64,000 nt of DNA, taken from Methanobacterium veterum. Its GTDB lineage: Archaea > Methanobacteriota > Methanobacteria > Methanobacteriales > Methanobacteriaceae. This document shows positions 1 to 9,046 of this stretch, piece by piece (within the stretch, counting starts at the first letter, position 1; every line of letters starts with the position of its first letter). Location: positions 50,570-114,569 of the forward strand of contig NZ_KN050693.1 in NCBI RefSeq assembly GCF_000745485.1, given 5' to 3'. The position numbers and the translations under genes were made by a program. The notes under the pieces are model-generated. The model made no database searches, was not told the origin of the DNA, and saw nothing but the letters and a program-made list of their open reading frames with translations.

Positions 1-57
1 TAGGGGTGTAAGCTTCGAGGTTTTCGGACCGAGTTGTTCAGCCCGCTATTTCCAACG
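1..57 (+). rRNA. 23S ribosomal RNA, 3' end (partial)
   Basis: The window opens with a GC-richer segment that reads like the 3' end of an archaeal 23S rRNA (GGGGTGTAAGC, then TTCAGCCCGCTATTTCC). It is followed by an AT-rich spacer and then a 5S gene, the usual 23S-5S order. The exact 3' end is an estimate, because maturation occurs in the spacer. Confidence 0.75.
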
Positions 58-194
58 TCCATTTGGTGTGATTTCATTAGCATTTGTTAGTCTAATTGGT
101 TATATTTTTTTGTTTGTTCTGGTTAGGTGTTTACAGTTTGGGTGAAGTGTATGCATGGAAAAGTTTAAATAGTCCGTTTTTTATATTATTATTA

Positions 195-320
<126 letters not shown>

Positions 321-333
321 TCATACTTACATT

Positions 334-352
334 TTGGTTTATTTTTTTAATT
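334..352 (+). terminator. T-rich terminator of the rRNA operon
   Basis: A T-rich tract (TTTTGG followed by TTTATTTTTTTAAT) lies just after the 5S rRNA. Archaeal RNA polymerase terminates at oligo-T without needing a hairpin, so this is the likely end of the rRNA transcript. Confidence 0.5.
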
Positions 353-360
353 TGATTTTA

Positions 361-746
361 ACACAGTTTTAATACTATTTTTAGTTTGAGTTAATAATTT
401 TACGAGAGTAACTGTAAAAGTTCACTCGCGACAATATGATGAATATTAAAACAAGAAACTATACTATTTTTTTAGATTCTGATTTTTAACAAAAATTTTA
501 CAGATACAAATTATCAAATTTTATTATCATGAAATATATAAAATAATATTATTTGTTTTGTGGTTAGTAATATATTGCCATCGAAAATTTGTTTTCAGGG
601 CATGCGAAATTTATAATTTGTTTTTAGAGTAATGTAACTCGATTTTGTCGAATCTTTGAAATTAAAATGTCATGGTTACTTTTTTTACTTTGTTTAAACA
701 CTGATTCAAAAGTGATTTATGGGCCTTAAAATTAAAGTAGATTTAT
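361..746. other. AT-rich intergenic region
   Basis: This region separates the rRNA operon from the ADP-ribosylglycohydrolase gene. It is very AT-rich with no open frame, repeat or stable structure that I can support. It should hold the promoter of the downstream gene, but no single TATA box stands out. Confidence 0.4.
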
Positions 747-1694
747 ATGAATAAACAAATCATCGACCGTGCCAGAGGGTCTCTCATAGGCCTTGCTGTA
801 GGTGACGCACTTGGCGTGCCGCTGGAATTCAAATCTCCCGGAACATTTGAACCAGTCGAAGATATGATCGGTGGCGGTTCATTCAACTTAAAGCCTGGAG
901 AATGGACAGACGACACCAGCATGGCTTTATGCCTGGCGGAAAGCTTGATCGAAAAGCAGGAACTTGACATGGTGGATCAACTTGAAAGGTACACGAGATG
1001 GTACCGTGAAGGGCATTTAAGCGTCAACGGCAGGTGTTTTGATATTGGAAACACCACAAGAGAAGCTTTGCATAAATTTGAAGAGATATATGAACCTTAC
1101 TGTGGTCCAACCTACGAAAGATCTGCTGGAAACGGCTCTATAATGCGCTTAGCCCCAGTTCCGATTTTCTATTTTTCAAGTCCAGAATATGCAGTTATTA
1201 ATGCAGGGGAAAGTTCAAGGACAACACATGGTCATATCTTAACTGTAGATGCCTGCAGATATATGGCAGGGATAATTATTGGTGCAATGATAGGTCACAA
1301 AAAGGAGCAAATACTCTCTTGCAGGTACTGCCCAGTTTCTGGCTTCTGGGATGCACATGAATTGGCTCCAGAAATTGATGAAATTGCATGCGGATCGTTC
1401 AAGCATAAAAATCCCCCTGAAATCTTGGGAATCGGCTATGTGGTAAAATCCTTAGAAGCAGCATTATGGGCTTTCTATAACAGCAGTAACTTTGAAGAAG
1501 GCGCTTTAACGGCTGTTAATTTAGGGGACGATGCTGATACAACAGGTGCAGTCTACGGCCAGATTGCAGGTGCTTATTATGGAGAAAGTGGGATTCCTGA
1601 AAGCTGGAAAAATAAGTTGGCCTGCTGTGATTTGATCCGGTCATTTGCAGATAGATTAATTGGGAATATAAACGCTAATTATAATAAGATTTAA
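747..1694 (+). CDS. ADP-ribosylglycohydrolase family protein
   Basis: A 315-residue protein of the DraG/ARH family, which hydrolyses ADP-ribose from proteins or small molecules using a di-Mg site. The two signature metal-binding segments are present: WTDDTSM at about residues 53-59 and GDDADTTGA at about 260-268. The N-terminal [18 protein letters not shown] is also typical. The length matches the family. No ribosome binding site precedes the ATG, so the message may be leaderless. There is no nitrogenase gene in the window to suggest the classical DraG role, so the substrate is unknown. A gene for an uncharacterised protein starts 56 nt downstream. Confidence 0.9.
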   Translation: MNKQIIDRARGSLIGLAVGDALGVPLEFKSPGTFEPVEDMIGGGSFNLKPGEWTDDTSMALCLAESLIEKQELDMVDQLERYTRWYREGHLSVNGRCFDIGNTTREALHKFEEIYEPYCGPTYERSAGNGSIMRLAPVPIFYFSSPEYAVINAGESSRTTHGHILTVDACRYMAGIIIGAMIGHKKEQILSCRYCPVSGFWDAHELAPEIDEIACGSFKHKNPPEILGIGYVVKSLEAALWAFYNSSNFEEGALTAVNLGDDADTTGAVYGQIAGAYYGESGIPESWKNKLACCDLIRSFADRLIGNINANYNKI

Positions 1695-1750
1695 ATTATA
1701 AATAATAATCGGTTGTATTTTATTTTGAAAATGGTTTAGGGGGGTCAAAT

Positions 1751-2335
1751 ATGGGTTTGGAAGGGATTGTTGAAATGGCCGTTAATGACCTGGCTGATGA
1801 ATTCCGGGAAAATTCAGATGAATTTTTTAATGAATATGATTTTCGCCACAGATTCTTTTGTAAGCTGTATCCTGAGTTTAAAAATTTGATTCACTCTGAA
1901 TATCCAACTAGGAAGAGATTTATTAGGAAAAATGCTTCTGGTGAGAAATATATCTCAGGTACGCATTGCTTTGAACCTGAAATTAAAAAAGGCATCAAGG
2001 AAAAATATGCTTTAGCTGTCTTTAAAGAAGAGTTTTACAATAAGTATAAAAATGAATTAAGCCGCTTGGATGACCTATTAAATTTTGATATTAGAGATAT
2101 TTACATAGATTTTGCTTTTGAATTTAAGTATATAACAAGTGGAGATATTAGTGTCATTCGTGAGATTGAATTTGATATATTCAAGCTTAAAGAAGCCGCT
2201 GAAGCAGGGAATAAATATTTGATAATCTTTATAAAGAAATTATTTGGGGATGAAGGCTTTAAACAGATTATTGAGCCTCTTAATGAATTTAAAAAGAATG
2301 AAAAGGTCGTGAATATACTTATATTTTCAAAATAG
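1751..2335 (+). CDS. Uncharacterised protein with a possible D...EFK nuclease-like motif
   Basis: A 194-residue soluble protein that I do not recognise. The ATG is preceded by a clear ribosome binding site (GGGGGGTCAAAT). An N-terminal segment YDFRHRFFCKLY is followed by a charged region. Around residues 115-122 there is IYIDFAFEFKY, then an amphipathic stretch and a hydrophobic strand (YLIIFIKKLFG). An Asp followed by a hydrophobic-Glu-x-Lys strand recalls PD-(D/E)XK nuclease folds, but the match is weak and the fold is not proven. It may be co-transcribed with the upstream ADP-ribosylglycohydrolase gene. Confidence 0.6.
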   Translation: MGLEGIVEMAVNDLADEFRENSDEFFNEYDFRHRFFCKLYPEFKNLIHSEYPTRKRFIRKNASGEKYISGTHCFEPEIKKGIKEKYALAVFKEEFYNKYKNELSRLDDLLNFDIRDIYIDFAFEFKYITSGDISVIREIEFDIFKLKEAAEAGNKYLIIFIKKLFGDEGFKQIIEPLNEFKKNEKVVNILIFSK

Positions 2336-2361
2336 TGTATTGATCTGGTTGATTTTGTAAA

Positions 2362-2374
2362 TCTTTATATACAA
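2362..2374 (+). promoter_or_regulatory. TATA box of the zinc-ribbon microprotein gene
   Basis: The sequence CTTTATATACAAA lies about 25-30 nt upstream of the ATG at 2395. This is consistent with an archaeal TATA box driving a leaderless or nearly leaderless transcript. Confidence 0.5.
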
Positions 2375-2394
2375 AAAATTGAGAATGTATCTCT

Positions 2395-2538
2395 ATGAAG
2401 TTCTGTCCAGAATGTGATATGGTAATGTTACCTCAGGATGATTACATGGTTTGCAGGGCATGTGGTTACAGGGTCCCTTTAAACCCTGAATCTTCCTCTT
2501 CTTATGATGTGGACCAGAAATTTAGTAAATCTGGTTAA
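2395..2538 (+). CDS. Zinc-ribbon microprotein resembling the TFS/RPB9 N-terminus
   Basis: A 47-residue protein beginning MKFCPECDMVMLPQDDYMVC and containing two CxxC knuckles (CPEC at 4-7, CRAC at 20-23) followed by GYRVPL. This is the zinc ribbon found at the N-terminus of archaeal transcription factor S and RNA polymerase subunit M/RPB9. It lacks the second, catalytic C-terminal ribbon (with the DE motif) of TFS, so it cannot be a full cleavage factor. It has a good TATA box at 2362. It may be a stand-alone transcription-associated zinc protein; that role is inferred. Confidence 0.75.
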   Translation: MKFCPECDMVMLPQDDYMVCRACGYRVPLNPESSSSYDVDQKFSKSG

Positions 2539-2619
2539 ATTTCTATTTTAAAAATTTTTTAGTCTTTTGTTTTACCTAAAACAGCGGGCATTTTAATCTC
2601 TTTTTGTTTTACTAATATT

Positions 2620-3287
2620 AAGGCCCGTTTAAAAAAGGAACTTTTTGATTTGCTTACAAGATCTCAAGGGGATCGAGAAGATGCAGACTATGGTTTATTT
2701 TTGGAATTAGAAAAGGAAGAGGCATTAATTATAATTAAAGGTGCAAAACAGTTAAAAGCACCTTTACTTACTAATATTGGCAACATGATCTTTCTGGAAG
2801 CGGCAGCGGGTCTAATTATATTAACGTGTTTGGAAACCCTTACTATTCATTTTCAGAAAAAAACAGCTACTTCATAGTCCTGGATGATGCAAACTCAGAT
2901 GTTAACAACACTCAGATGAACTGGCTGAAAAACGAGCTTAGATGGAGCCAGAATTGCAAATACCGATTTATATTTATGCATATTCCTCTGTATGACCCTC
3001 GGTATAATTCTACGGGTAAAGGTCTCAGTTTAGGCAACTCGACCACTGAAAAAACCATCAATAATCTTTTTGACGAGTACAACGTCACCATACTTTTCAC
3101 ATCACATATCCACGGCTATTTCCATGGAGTGTGGGGCAAAACGGCATTTATAACAACGGGAGGTGCAGGATCTCCTCTAAGTAAGCCTCCTAATGGTGTT
3201 AATAGTACTGAAAACTATTTTTACCACTATATTTTAGTTAATGTGACAGATCATGGAGTTGATTATGAATTGGTAATGTATAATTAA
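2620..3287 (+). pseudogene. Metallophosphoesterase, 5'-truncated and frameshifted
   Basis: This is a degraded calcineurin-like phosphoesterase. The first part (about 2620-2784) ends in LKAPLLTNIGN. The frame then shifts by one base, and the rest (2785-3287) continues with D-L-S-G-S-G, FMHIPLYD, SHIHGYF and a C-terminal strand. Restoring one C after 2784 would recreate the family metal-binding motif GNHD. The N-terminal DxH metal motif and a plausible start codon are not found, so the 5' end is also lost. Downstream codons are intact, so the decay looks recent. A sequencing error could explain the shift but not the missing N-terminus. Confidence 0.8.
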
Positions 3288-3747
3288 ACTTTTACCTAAA
3301 TTTGGTGGAAGTCCAGTAATAATCAGAGAGGGACAGGGGTAACGTGGCTGTTATTTCCCTCTCTGTTGTGTTGTACAACTCAAATTAAAGTATATATATC
3401 TTCAATAAACTATTTTTGAATTTTGAAGCGTATGTACTGGATTATATTCATAAATATTTTCATACATCCAGAATTATATGTAAAAAGACATCAAGTGAAC
3501 TTTTATGATTAATTCAACTTTAAAAAAAGACTCATAAGCGACAAGTCCTAAATTTAGTTTGTTATATTTTAGTATTAACCTTATTTGAATGTATTTAGTA
3601 TTAAATAGTTCTATACGTGTTGGAAATATTTATGTATTTTGTATTAATATAACATTTTTATCATCTAATTTTATTTATAAAATCTTTTTAAAATAAATAG
3701 AAATGGTTTGTAAGCACATAAAACTAATTGGAGCGGGAGGATATTTG
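3288..3747. other. Intergenic region upstream of the alpha/beta hydrolase
   Basis: Apart from the hairpin at 3324-3365, this stretch is AT-rich and contains no supported gene. ATTTTATTTATAAAATC near 3667-3683 may contain the promoter of the hydrolase gene. Confidence 0.35.
3324..3365 (+). other. Strong hairpin: terminator or small structured RNA
   Basis: CAGAGAGGGA (3324-3333) pairs perfectly with TCCCTCTCTG (3356-3365), a 10-bp stem around a 22-nt loop. Inside the loop ACAG and CTGT can extend the pairing. It lies just after the phosphoesterase remnant and is not followed by a strong T-run, so a structured RNA is as likely as a terminator. Confidence 0.45.
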
Positions 3748-4533
3748 ATGCCAGAAATCAGCGGTATTAAACTTAACTACATTGAAAAGGGTGAAGGATT
3801 CCCTTTAATTTTAATTCATGGCTTATCTGATGATTTGAGGTTGTGGGCCCCTTTAATTCCCCAACTATCAAGAAATTACAGGACAGTATCTTTAGATCTT
3901 AGGGGACATGGTAGTTCAGGCAAACCAAAGGGCCATTATTCCATTGAACAGTTCAGCAGGGATATATATTTTCTTCTTAATGAGTTAAGCATAAAAAAGG
4001 CCCATTTCATAGGCTTTTCTTTGGGAGGGGCTGTAGTCCAGGATTTGGCAGTTAATTACCCCGAAATGGTTTCATCAATAGTGTTGATGTCCAGTTTCAG
4101 CTTTGTTGATCTTAAATTGAATGAAACTTTCCTGAAGCTCAGGGAGTCTCTGGTTGAAGGGGGATTTGCGGCATTTTTTGACGAGATACTGCCTTTAGTT
4201 TTAACTCCTGAATTAATTAATGAGAATAGGGCAGAACTTGAACAGGTTAGGGAAGAAAAAATTAAAACAGAGTCTGTAGAATCGTTGATCAACACCATTG
4301 ATGCGTGCATGGAATTTGATGTTAAAGACAAAATATCGGTGATCTCAAAACCAGCTTTAATAATTTCTGGAAAAGAAGATGTTTTAATTCCAGATGAACT
4401 AGCAAGGCAGGTCCATAGAATTATAGATGGATCAAAACTCATAATACTTGAAAATACGGGGCATAATGTTCTTATACCTGAAAATTTACAGTTTCTGCTG
4501 GAATTAATTTTAAAATTCCTTAAAGATGTTTAG
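3748..4533 (+). CDS. Alpha/beta-fold hydrolase
   Basis: A 261-residue single-domain alpha/beta hydrolase. The catalytic triad is readable: nucleophile Ser91 in GFSLGG, probable Asp211 in SGKEDVLIP, and His239 in NTGHN. The oxyanion-side motif LIHGLSDD and the segment DLRGHGSSGKP are typical of the esterase/haloperoxidase-like branch. An upstream in-frame ATG exists at 3703, but GGGAGGATATTTG directly precedes the ATG at 3748, so I chose that start. The substrate cannot be read from the sequence. Its 3' end overlaps the convergent flavodoxin-PPOX gene by 14 bp. Confidence 0.88.
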   Translation: MPEISGIKLNYIEKGEGFPLILIHGLSDDLRLWAPLIPQLSRNYRTVSLDLRGHGSSGKPKGHYSIEQFSRDIYFLLNELSIKKAHFIGFSLGGAVVQDLAVNYPEMVSSIVLMSSFSFVDLKLNETFLKLRESLVEGGFAAFFDEILPLVLTPELINENRAELEQVREEKIKTESVESLINTIDACMEFDVKDKISVISKPALIISGKEDVLIPDELARQVHRIIDGSKLIILENTGHNVLIPENLQFLLELILKFLKDV

Positions 4534-5473
4534 GAAAAAAATAGATCTGTTTTGGCTCAAAGCCCATTTCTTTAAATTTTGAATATAAAAATTCGATCTT
4601 ATTAATTTTTATTTTAATTATGTTCATGTTAACCGGCAGATTTTTTATAAAATCCTCGTTTAAACCTTTCATTTTAATTACATCATAATATTCATCTGTA
4701 TCATCTGGAATGATATGTGCAGAACCGGTTATCTGCATGCCTGCAAGGCTGTTCATGCAGGTATAGTCGTCATAAACTGCTACGGAGACATTTTTGTTAA
4801 GTGGGATATTGGAAAATTTTTCTCCCCCTTCACTTAAAAAGTACATAAATCCGTTGCTGTAGAGGTATTCTATTGGTGTTGACCTTACTCTGTTTTTGTA
4901 GGAAGTGGAAAGTGTACAGGTATTATGGGTTGTTAAGAACTTTTCTACTTTCTTTTTGATTTTAGGTGATGGCGCTTTAGGCATCAGGTCATCTTTAATT
5001 AATTTAAGTTCAAGGGCATATTTTAGAACTTCCTCCAGGTTAAAACTGTTAATATTTTCTATTTTAAACCCTATTTTTTCGCTGAACAATCGGAGTGCTT
5101 TTTTATCTTCTTCATTCAATGTACCCTGTTTTAATACGCCCCCTAAGACATTTTTATCAACAACGTTACCTATTGTTTTTGCAAGGTCATTTAGATTTTC
5201 ATTCCCGTCTGATGGATTCAGGCATGTGCAAAACAGGGCTACTGGTTTCTCTTTAAGCCAGTCCAGGTTATTTTCAACAAACTGGTATATGTGGGGTTCC
5301 AGTTTTCCGCTGTATACTGGAGAACCTATAACTACAAAGTCAAAATCTTTGTATAAATCTTCAAATTCTCCTGTCCTGCAGTATTTAGCAGGTCCCAGTA
5401 CCATTTGCAGGTATCTGGCTATTTTTTCTGTAGTCCCGTATTTGCTTTCATAAATTAAAAGAGTTTTTTGCAT
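4520..5473 (-). CDS. Flavodoxin-PPOX (pyridoxamine oxidase-like) fusion protein
   Basis: A 317-residue two-domain protein. Residues 1 to about 150 are a flavodoxin/HemG-like domain: the FMN phosphate loop YESKYGTTEKIA near the N-terminus, then VVIGSPVYSGK and FCTCL. Residues from about 170 on resemble the split-barrel PPOX-like flavin-binding domain (CTLSTSYKNRVRSTPIEYLY, FLSEGGEKFSNI, AGMQITGSAHI). Both halves are expected to bind flavin, so the protein probably moves electrons between flavins or to a substrate in the cytosol. It stands alone and is convergent with the hydrolase gene. Confidence 0.85.
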   Translation of the reverse strand: MQKTLLIYESKYGTTEKIARYLQMVLGPAKYCRTGEFEDLYKDFDFVVIGSPVYSGKLEPHIYQFVENNLDWLKEKPVALFCTCLNPSDGNENLNDLAKTIGNVVDKNVLGGVLKQGTLNEEDKKALRLFSEKIGFKIENINSFNLEEVLKYALELKLIKDDLMPKAPSPKIKKKVEKFLTTHNTCTLSTSYKNRVRSTPIEYLYSNGFMYFLSEGGEKFSNIPLNKNVSVAVYDDYTCMNSLAGMQITGSAHIIPDDTDEYYDVIKMKGLNEDFIKNLPVNMNIIKIKINKIEFLYSKFKEMGFEPKQIYFFPKHL

Positions 5474-5887
5474 TTATACCACTTACCCAATGATCTTATC
5501 ATATGCAGTATTTTTTTGGATTTTGCCGGGTTAGTGAAAAATATTCAGTTAAACGTATTCTGTTTAGTATTATGTGAGGTAATTTAATAAACTCTTTTGT
5601 AAAATTCATATTGGAATATATCTCAGCTGTAATCTAAAAACAGGGTAATAGCACAAAATTGTTTTATATATCCTTAAATTTCTTGAGATAATTTGTTTTT
5701 ATGGCAATGTAACTGGGCCTGTGCTTTATATAATTAATTGAAATGCCCTTATTTTTTAAAAAATGTAAACGGGGGTTAATTCCCTATCTGGATACTTGTT
5801 ATAATCAATGTATTTAATTATATTTAACTGCAAAATTATAGAGTAGTAAGGATATTTATGTAAGGAAATGCTTTAAAAAAGCAAGAG
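5474..5887. other. Intergenic region between divergent genes
   Basis: This is an AT-rich region between the divergent flavodoxin-PPOX and GHMP kinase genes. It should contain both promoters. A short element GGGGGTTAATTCCC near 5771-5784 could form a small stem, but nothing else stands out. Confidence 0.35.
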
Positions 5888-7024
5888 ATGATTTTAATGA
5901 CTGTTCAGCTCCATGATTCCCTAAAAGAAGCAGAGAAAAAGAAGGCTATGCCAGAAGTTATTGCTTATCATAGAATTGATGGTCCGGGATCCAGTTTAGA
6001 TTTAAGCGAATTTCAACAGGCATTCTGGAAACTACCGAGTATACCTGAACAGGATGACCCCGCAGTGAAATGGACATGCAGCCTTCCAAGAACTGTGGGT
6101 ATAACTATAGATACTGGAACAAGGGTTGAGGCCCATCCATTTGATCCTGGTCGTATAGGCATTAAGTCTGTTGAATATAAAACAGAAGTTTCAGCATCAC
6201 ATGGGGAGGTTATTCCAGTAAAAGAGAACTGGCTGCTTAAAATACTGGAAATATTCGATCTTTCAGGCGTTATGTTTGTTTTGAAAAATTTAAAAGAAGG
6301 CCTGCATTCTTCAGGGCTTGGGGGATCATCTGCTGCAGCTACAGGTGTTTGCATACTTGCAAATGAGCTGGCAGGACGGCCTTTTAGTAAGATCCAGCTG
6401 ATTGCTATGGCTTCCCGTATTGAACAGGATTTTGGAGTAAGTCTTACTGGAACTCAGGAGCAGTCAAATGTTCTTTTTGGGGGAGTCACTGATTATGTCT
6501 GGTTTCCATGGGGCATACCTGGACGCCCTGGCACCGGATACGGCTCTTCAATGCGGTTTGAATTGATAACTCCTCATGACTATTCTAAGTTAGAAGAAAG
6601 GATGGCTATTTTCCATTCGGGACACCCTCGACTGAGTACTGAAGTTAACATTGTATGGAGAAATGCCCTGCGGGCTGAAGATGGGTATAAACATCACTTT
6701 AAAAAAATGGAAGTGGCCTACAGGTTTCGTGAAGGCTTGAGACTGCAAAAATGGGGCCATGTGTTAGATTCCATGGTAAAATACCGTGAAATACGAACAA
6801 AGCTCTGCAGAGATTATATGGCAGGTTCCATGGATTTGCTGGAGCGTGCTGAATCACATAACTGTACTGCTTTTCCGTTAGGTGCAGGAGGTGGAGGGGG
6901 AGTACTTTTATTTTCCCCAGATCCTAAGTCTTTAGAAAGCCTGCGCGGAGATCTTCAAGGTATATACCGTGAAATCCCATTTAAAATCAGATCTAAAGGA
7001 TATGAAATTAATAATAGCTTGTAG
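5888..7024 (+). CDS. GHMP-family kinase, unknown substrate
   Basis: A 378-residue protein of the GHMP superfamily (galacto-, homoserine, mevalonate kinases). The ATP-binding motif LHSSGLGGSSAAATGV lies at about residues 137-152, and a C-terminal glycine-rich loop GAGGGGGVLLF at about 334-344. Length and motif order are closest to sugar kinases of the fucose/heptose kinase type. An N-terminal extension rich in Lys and Glu precedes the domain. A second ATG nine bases downstream is an equally possible start. It is followed after 66 nt by the ACT-metallo-beta-lactamase gene on the same strand, so the two may be co-transcribed. Confidence 0.82.
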   Translation: MILMTVQLHDSLKEAEKKKAMPEVIAYHRIDGPGSSLDLSEFQQAFWKLPSIPEQDDPAVKWTCSLPRTVGITIDTGTRVEAHPFDPGRIGIKSVEYKTEVSASHGEVIPVKENWLLKILEIFDLSGVMFVLKNLKEGLHSSGLGGSSAAATGVCILANELAGRPFSKIQLIAMASRIEQDFGVSLTGTQEQSNVLFGGVTDYVWFPWGIPGRPGTGYGSSMRFELITPHDYSKLEERMAIFHSGHPRLSTEVNIVWRNALRAEDGYKHHFKKMEVAYRFREGLRLQKWGHVLDSMVKYREIRTKLCRDYMAGSMDLLERAESHNCTAFPLGAGGGGGVLLFSPDPKSLESLRGDLQGIYREIPFKIRSKGYEINNSL

Positions 7025-7090
7025 AGACGAATAATTTTAATGTATTGGAAGTTTAATAAGATAATTAAAAGATAGAATAGGTCAATAGTG

Positions 7091-8611
7091 ATGGAAATGA
7101 AAAAATTTTCTTTTATAGCAAGAATGCCTAACGAACCAGGTGCTTTACATAAAGCCGCAGAGATAGCAAAGGACTATAACGGCAACATCCACAGGATTCA
7201 CTACAATAGAAAAATTGATCCAAACACAGTATTTTTTGAAATTACTGCGGATGAGTCATCATATAGGAAAATAATGGATAAACTTGACGAAATTGGCTAT
7301 CTGCAAACTACACTTAAACCTGCAAATTATTTAAAGTTTAATATCTCACTTCCACATTCTCCTGGAGCTTTATTTGAATTTTTAAATTGCATAACTTCTG
7401 CAGGTGCAAATATCGGATTTCTGGACTTCGATGATAAAAGCAACAGGCACGATAAGTTAACGGTTGCATTGACTCTGGATAAAATTTCGAGTGTGGATGC
7501 CCTTCTGGATAATTTAAAGTCGCGTTACCTCTTAGAAATCGTTGAATATGATACTAAAGGTGAAAAACTGGACGATACTGTGTTTTACATATTTTTTGCC
7601 CAGAAGTTAAGGGAGATAATTGGAAATACTGAGGACGATTTTTTAATTAAACTGCTGGGTGACGTTAACCATATTGTTCAGGAGCTCACGCGCCTTGGTG
7701 AAGACCCTAAACGTGTATTTGAAAGTATTCTGCTTACTGGAAACACATTAAAGGATACTTCTGGTGACGGCTTCTACGCCGATATTCAAAAGATAGATTT
7801 AAATCAGGATACGCAGCTGTACTGCTTCCAGCCGCCATGTGGGGGGAATATATTTGTTATCAATGCTCCAGAAGAGGTGGTAATGGTAGATTCAGGTTAT
7901 GGGATTTATTACCATGACTTTTTAAAATTATTCCAGCACTGTGGGATTGAACTCAAAAATCTTAAAGGTATCTATATGACCCATGCAGATGCAGACCACT
8001 GCGGTGCAGGAGGCTTTTATGGGGTTAAATCATTCCTGCATAGGGGCACATTGGACATCATTGAGAAGGCTAACAGGGCTTACGGATCCAATGTGGAAGG
8101 GTGTGTCCTTGAAGAGGTATATACTAAATTAATTAACCTGTTTTCAAGATTTAACTCTCCGACAGATTTGAATATTTTTTCTGAAAATATAATTAAAATG
8201 AGGGGTTCTTTTCCGGTTGTTAACACTTTTGAAGTTGGAAATATGGAATTTGAAGTACTGGAAAGCTTAGGTGGGCATCTTTATGGGCAGATTTTTTTAG
8301 CATGTCCAGATGAAGGAATTATTTTTACAGGAGATTCTTTAATTAACTTTGATAGTTTAAGTGAAGATAGAAAGAAGTACAACCTCCTTGCAAAAAATTT
8401 AATGACTTCTGTAAATGTGGATAGGGGGCTGGCCAAAGCGGAACGAAAAGCCCTTTTAAAGATTATTTCTAAACTAAATGAAGAATTATCAATTAAAAAT
8501 AAAAATTGTTTAATTTGCAGTGGTCATGGAGCTGTTTCACTACTTTCTGGAGATAAGCTAGAAATTTATGGGCAGATCTACCATTATCTGCCAAAAAGAT
8601 GTAAATATTGA
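7091..8611 (+). CDS. Tandem ACT domains fused to a metallo-beta-lactamase domain
   Basis: A 506-residue protein with three recognisable parts. Two ACT-like domains occupy about residues 4-75 (ARMPNEPGALHKAAEIAKDY) and 80-155 (SLPHSPGALFEFLNCI). ACT domains bind amino acids and other small ligands. After an about 80-residue linker comes a metallo-beta-lactamase-fold domain with THADADHCGAGG near residue 298 (an HxDxDH metal site), a GGH loop (LESLGGHLYGQ), an Asp ligand in FTGDSL and a late GHGAV. It is probably a ligand-regulated metal hydrolase or a flavodiiron-like oxidoreductase without the flavodoxin part. The ATG is preceded by an in-frame GTG. Confidence 0.85.
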   Translation: MEMKKFSFIARMPNEPGALHKAAEIAKDYNGNIHRIHYNRKIDPNTVFFEITADESSYRKIMDKLDEIGYLQTTLKPANYLKFNISLPHSPGALFEFLNCITSAGANIGFLDFDDKSNRHDKLTVALTLDKISSVDALLDNLKSRYLLEIVEYDTKGEKLDDTVFYIFFAQKLREIIGNTEDDFLIKLLGDVNHIVQELTRLGEDPKRVFESILLTGNTLKDTSGDGFYADIQKIDLNQDTQLYCFQPPCGGNIFVINAPEEVVMVDSGYGIYYHDFLKLFQHCGIELKNLKGIYMTHADADHCGAGGFYGVKSFLHRGTLDIIEKANRAYGSNVEGCVLEEVYTKLINLFSRFNSPTDLNIFSENIIKMRGSFPVVNTFEVGNMEFEVLESLGGHLYGQIFLACPDEGIIFTGDSLINFDSLSEDRKKYNLLAKNLMTSVNVDRGLAKAERKALLKIISKLNEELSIKNKNCLICSGHGAVSLLSGDKLEIYGQIYHYLPKRCKY

Positions 8612-9046
8612 ACTGCTTTTTCAAATTAGTTTTTTGGGCACCGTATGATTTAGGATAAAATGCCATTTATTTTTGTTAGTATTCACATGTTTTTAGCTTA
8701 ACTGATTTATTAAAAACATCTAAACCGGTTTTTTAATTTATATGTAAGTGGAGTATATTTTAACTTTTTATTTTCATTAGTTTTTCCAGGCATATGTTTG
8801 TAAATTTGGATAGTAAATCCTTTTTTTGTATTCATAATAATATTAATATAGTAAGTAATAACATAATAACATTGTTAGAAAATAATGTTATTCAATTACA
8901 TAATAAGTGCATTTAAAATCATCGTGTAGTTTAAATGGATATATGCATCTTAATCTGTTTTTTTAAGATGTTAAATTCTGTGTAATGGTTTAAAATGCTT
9001 ATTTGAATTGTTAAATATTTTCTAACACTCACTGATGTAATGGGGG
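8612..9046. other. Intergenic region upstream of the sequon-rich protein
   Basis: AT-rich with no supported gene. AATAACATT (8865-8873) and AATGTTATT (8884-8892) form a 9-bp inverted repeat with a 10-nt loop, which could be an operator or a weak terminator. Confidence 0.35.

Noticed and set aside
434..484. C/D box small RNA
   Set aside because: ATGATGA and CTGA-like boxes are present, but C' and D' boxes and a terminal stem are missing.
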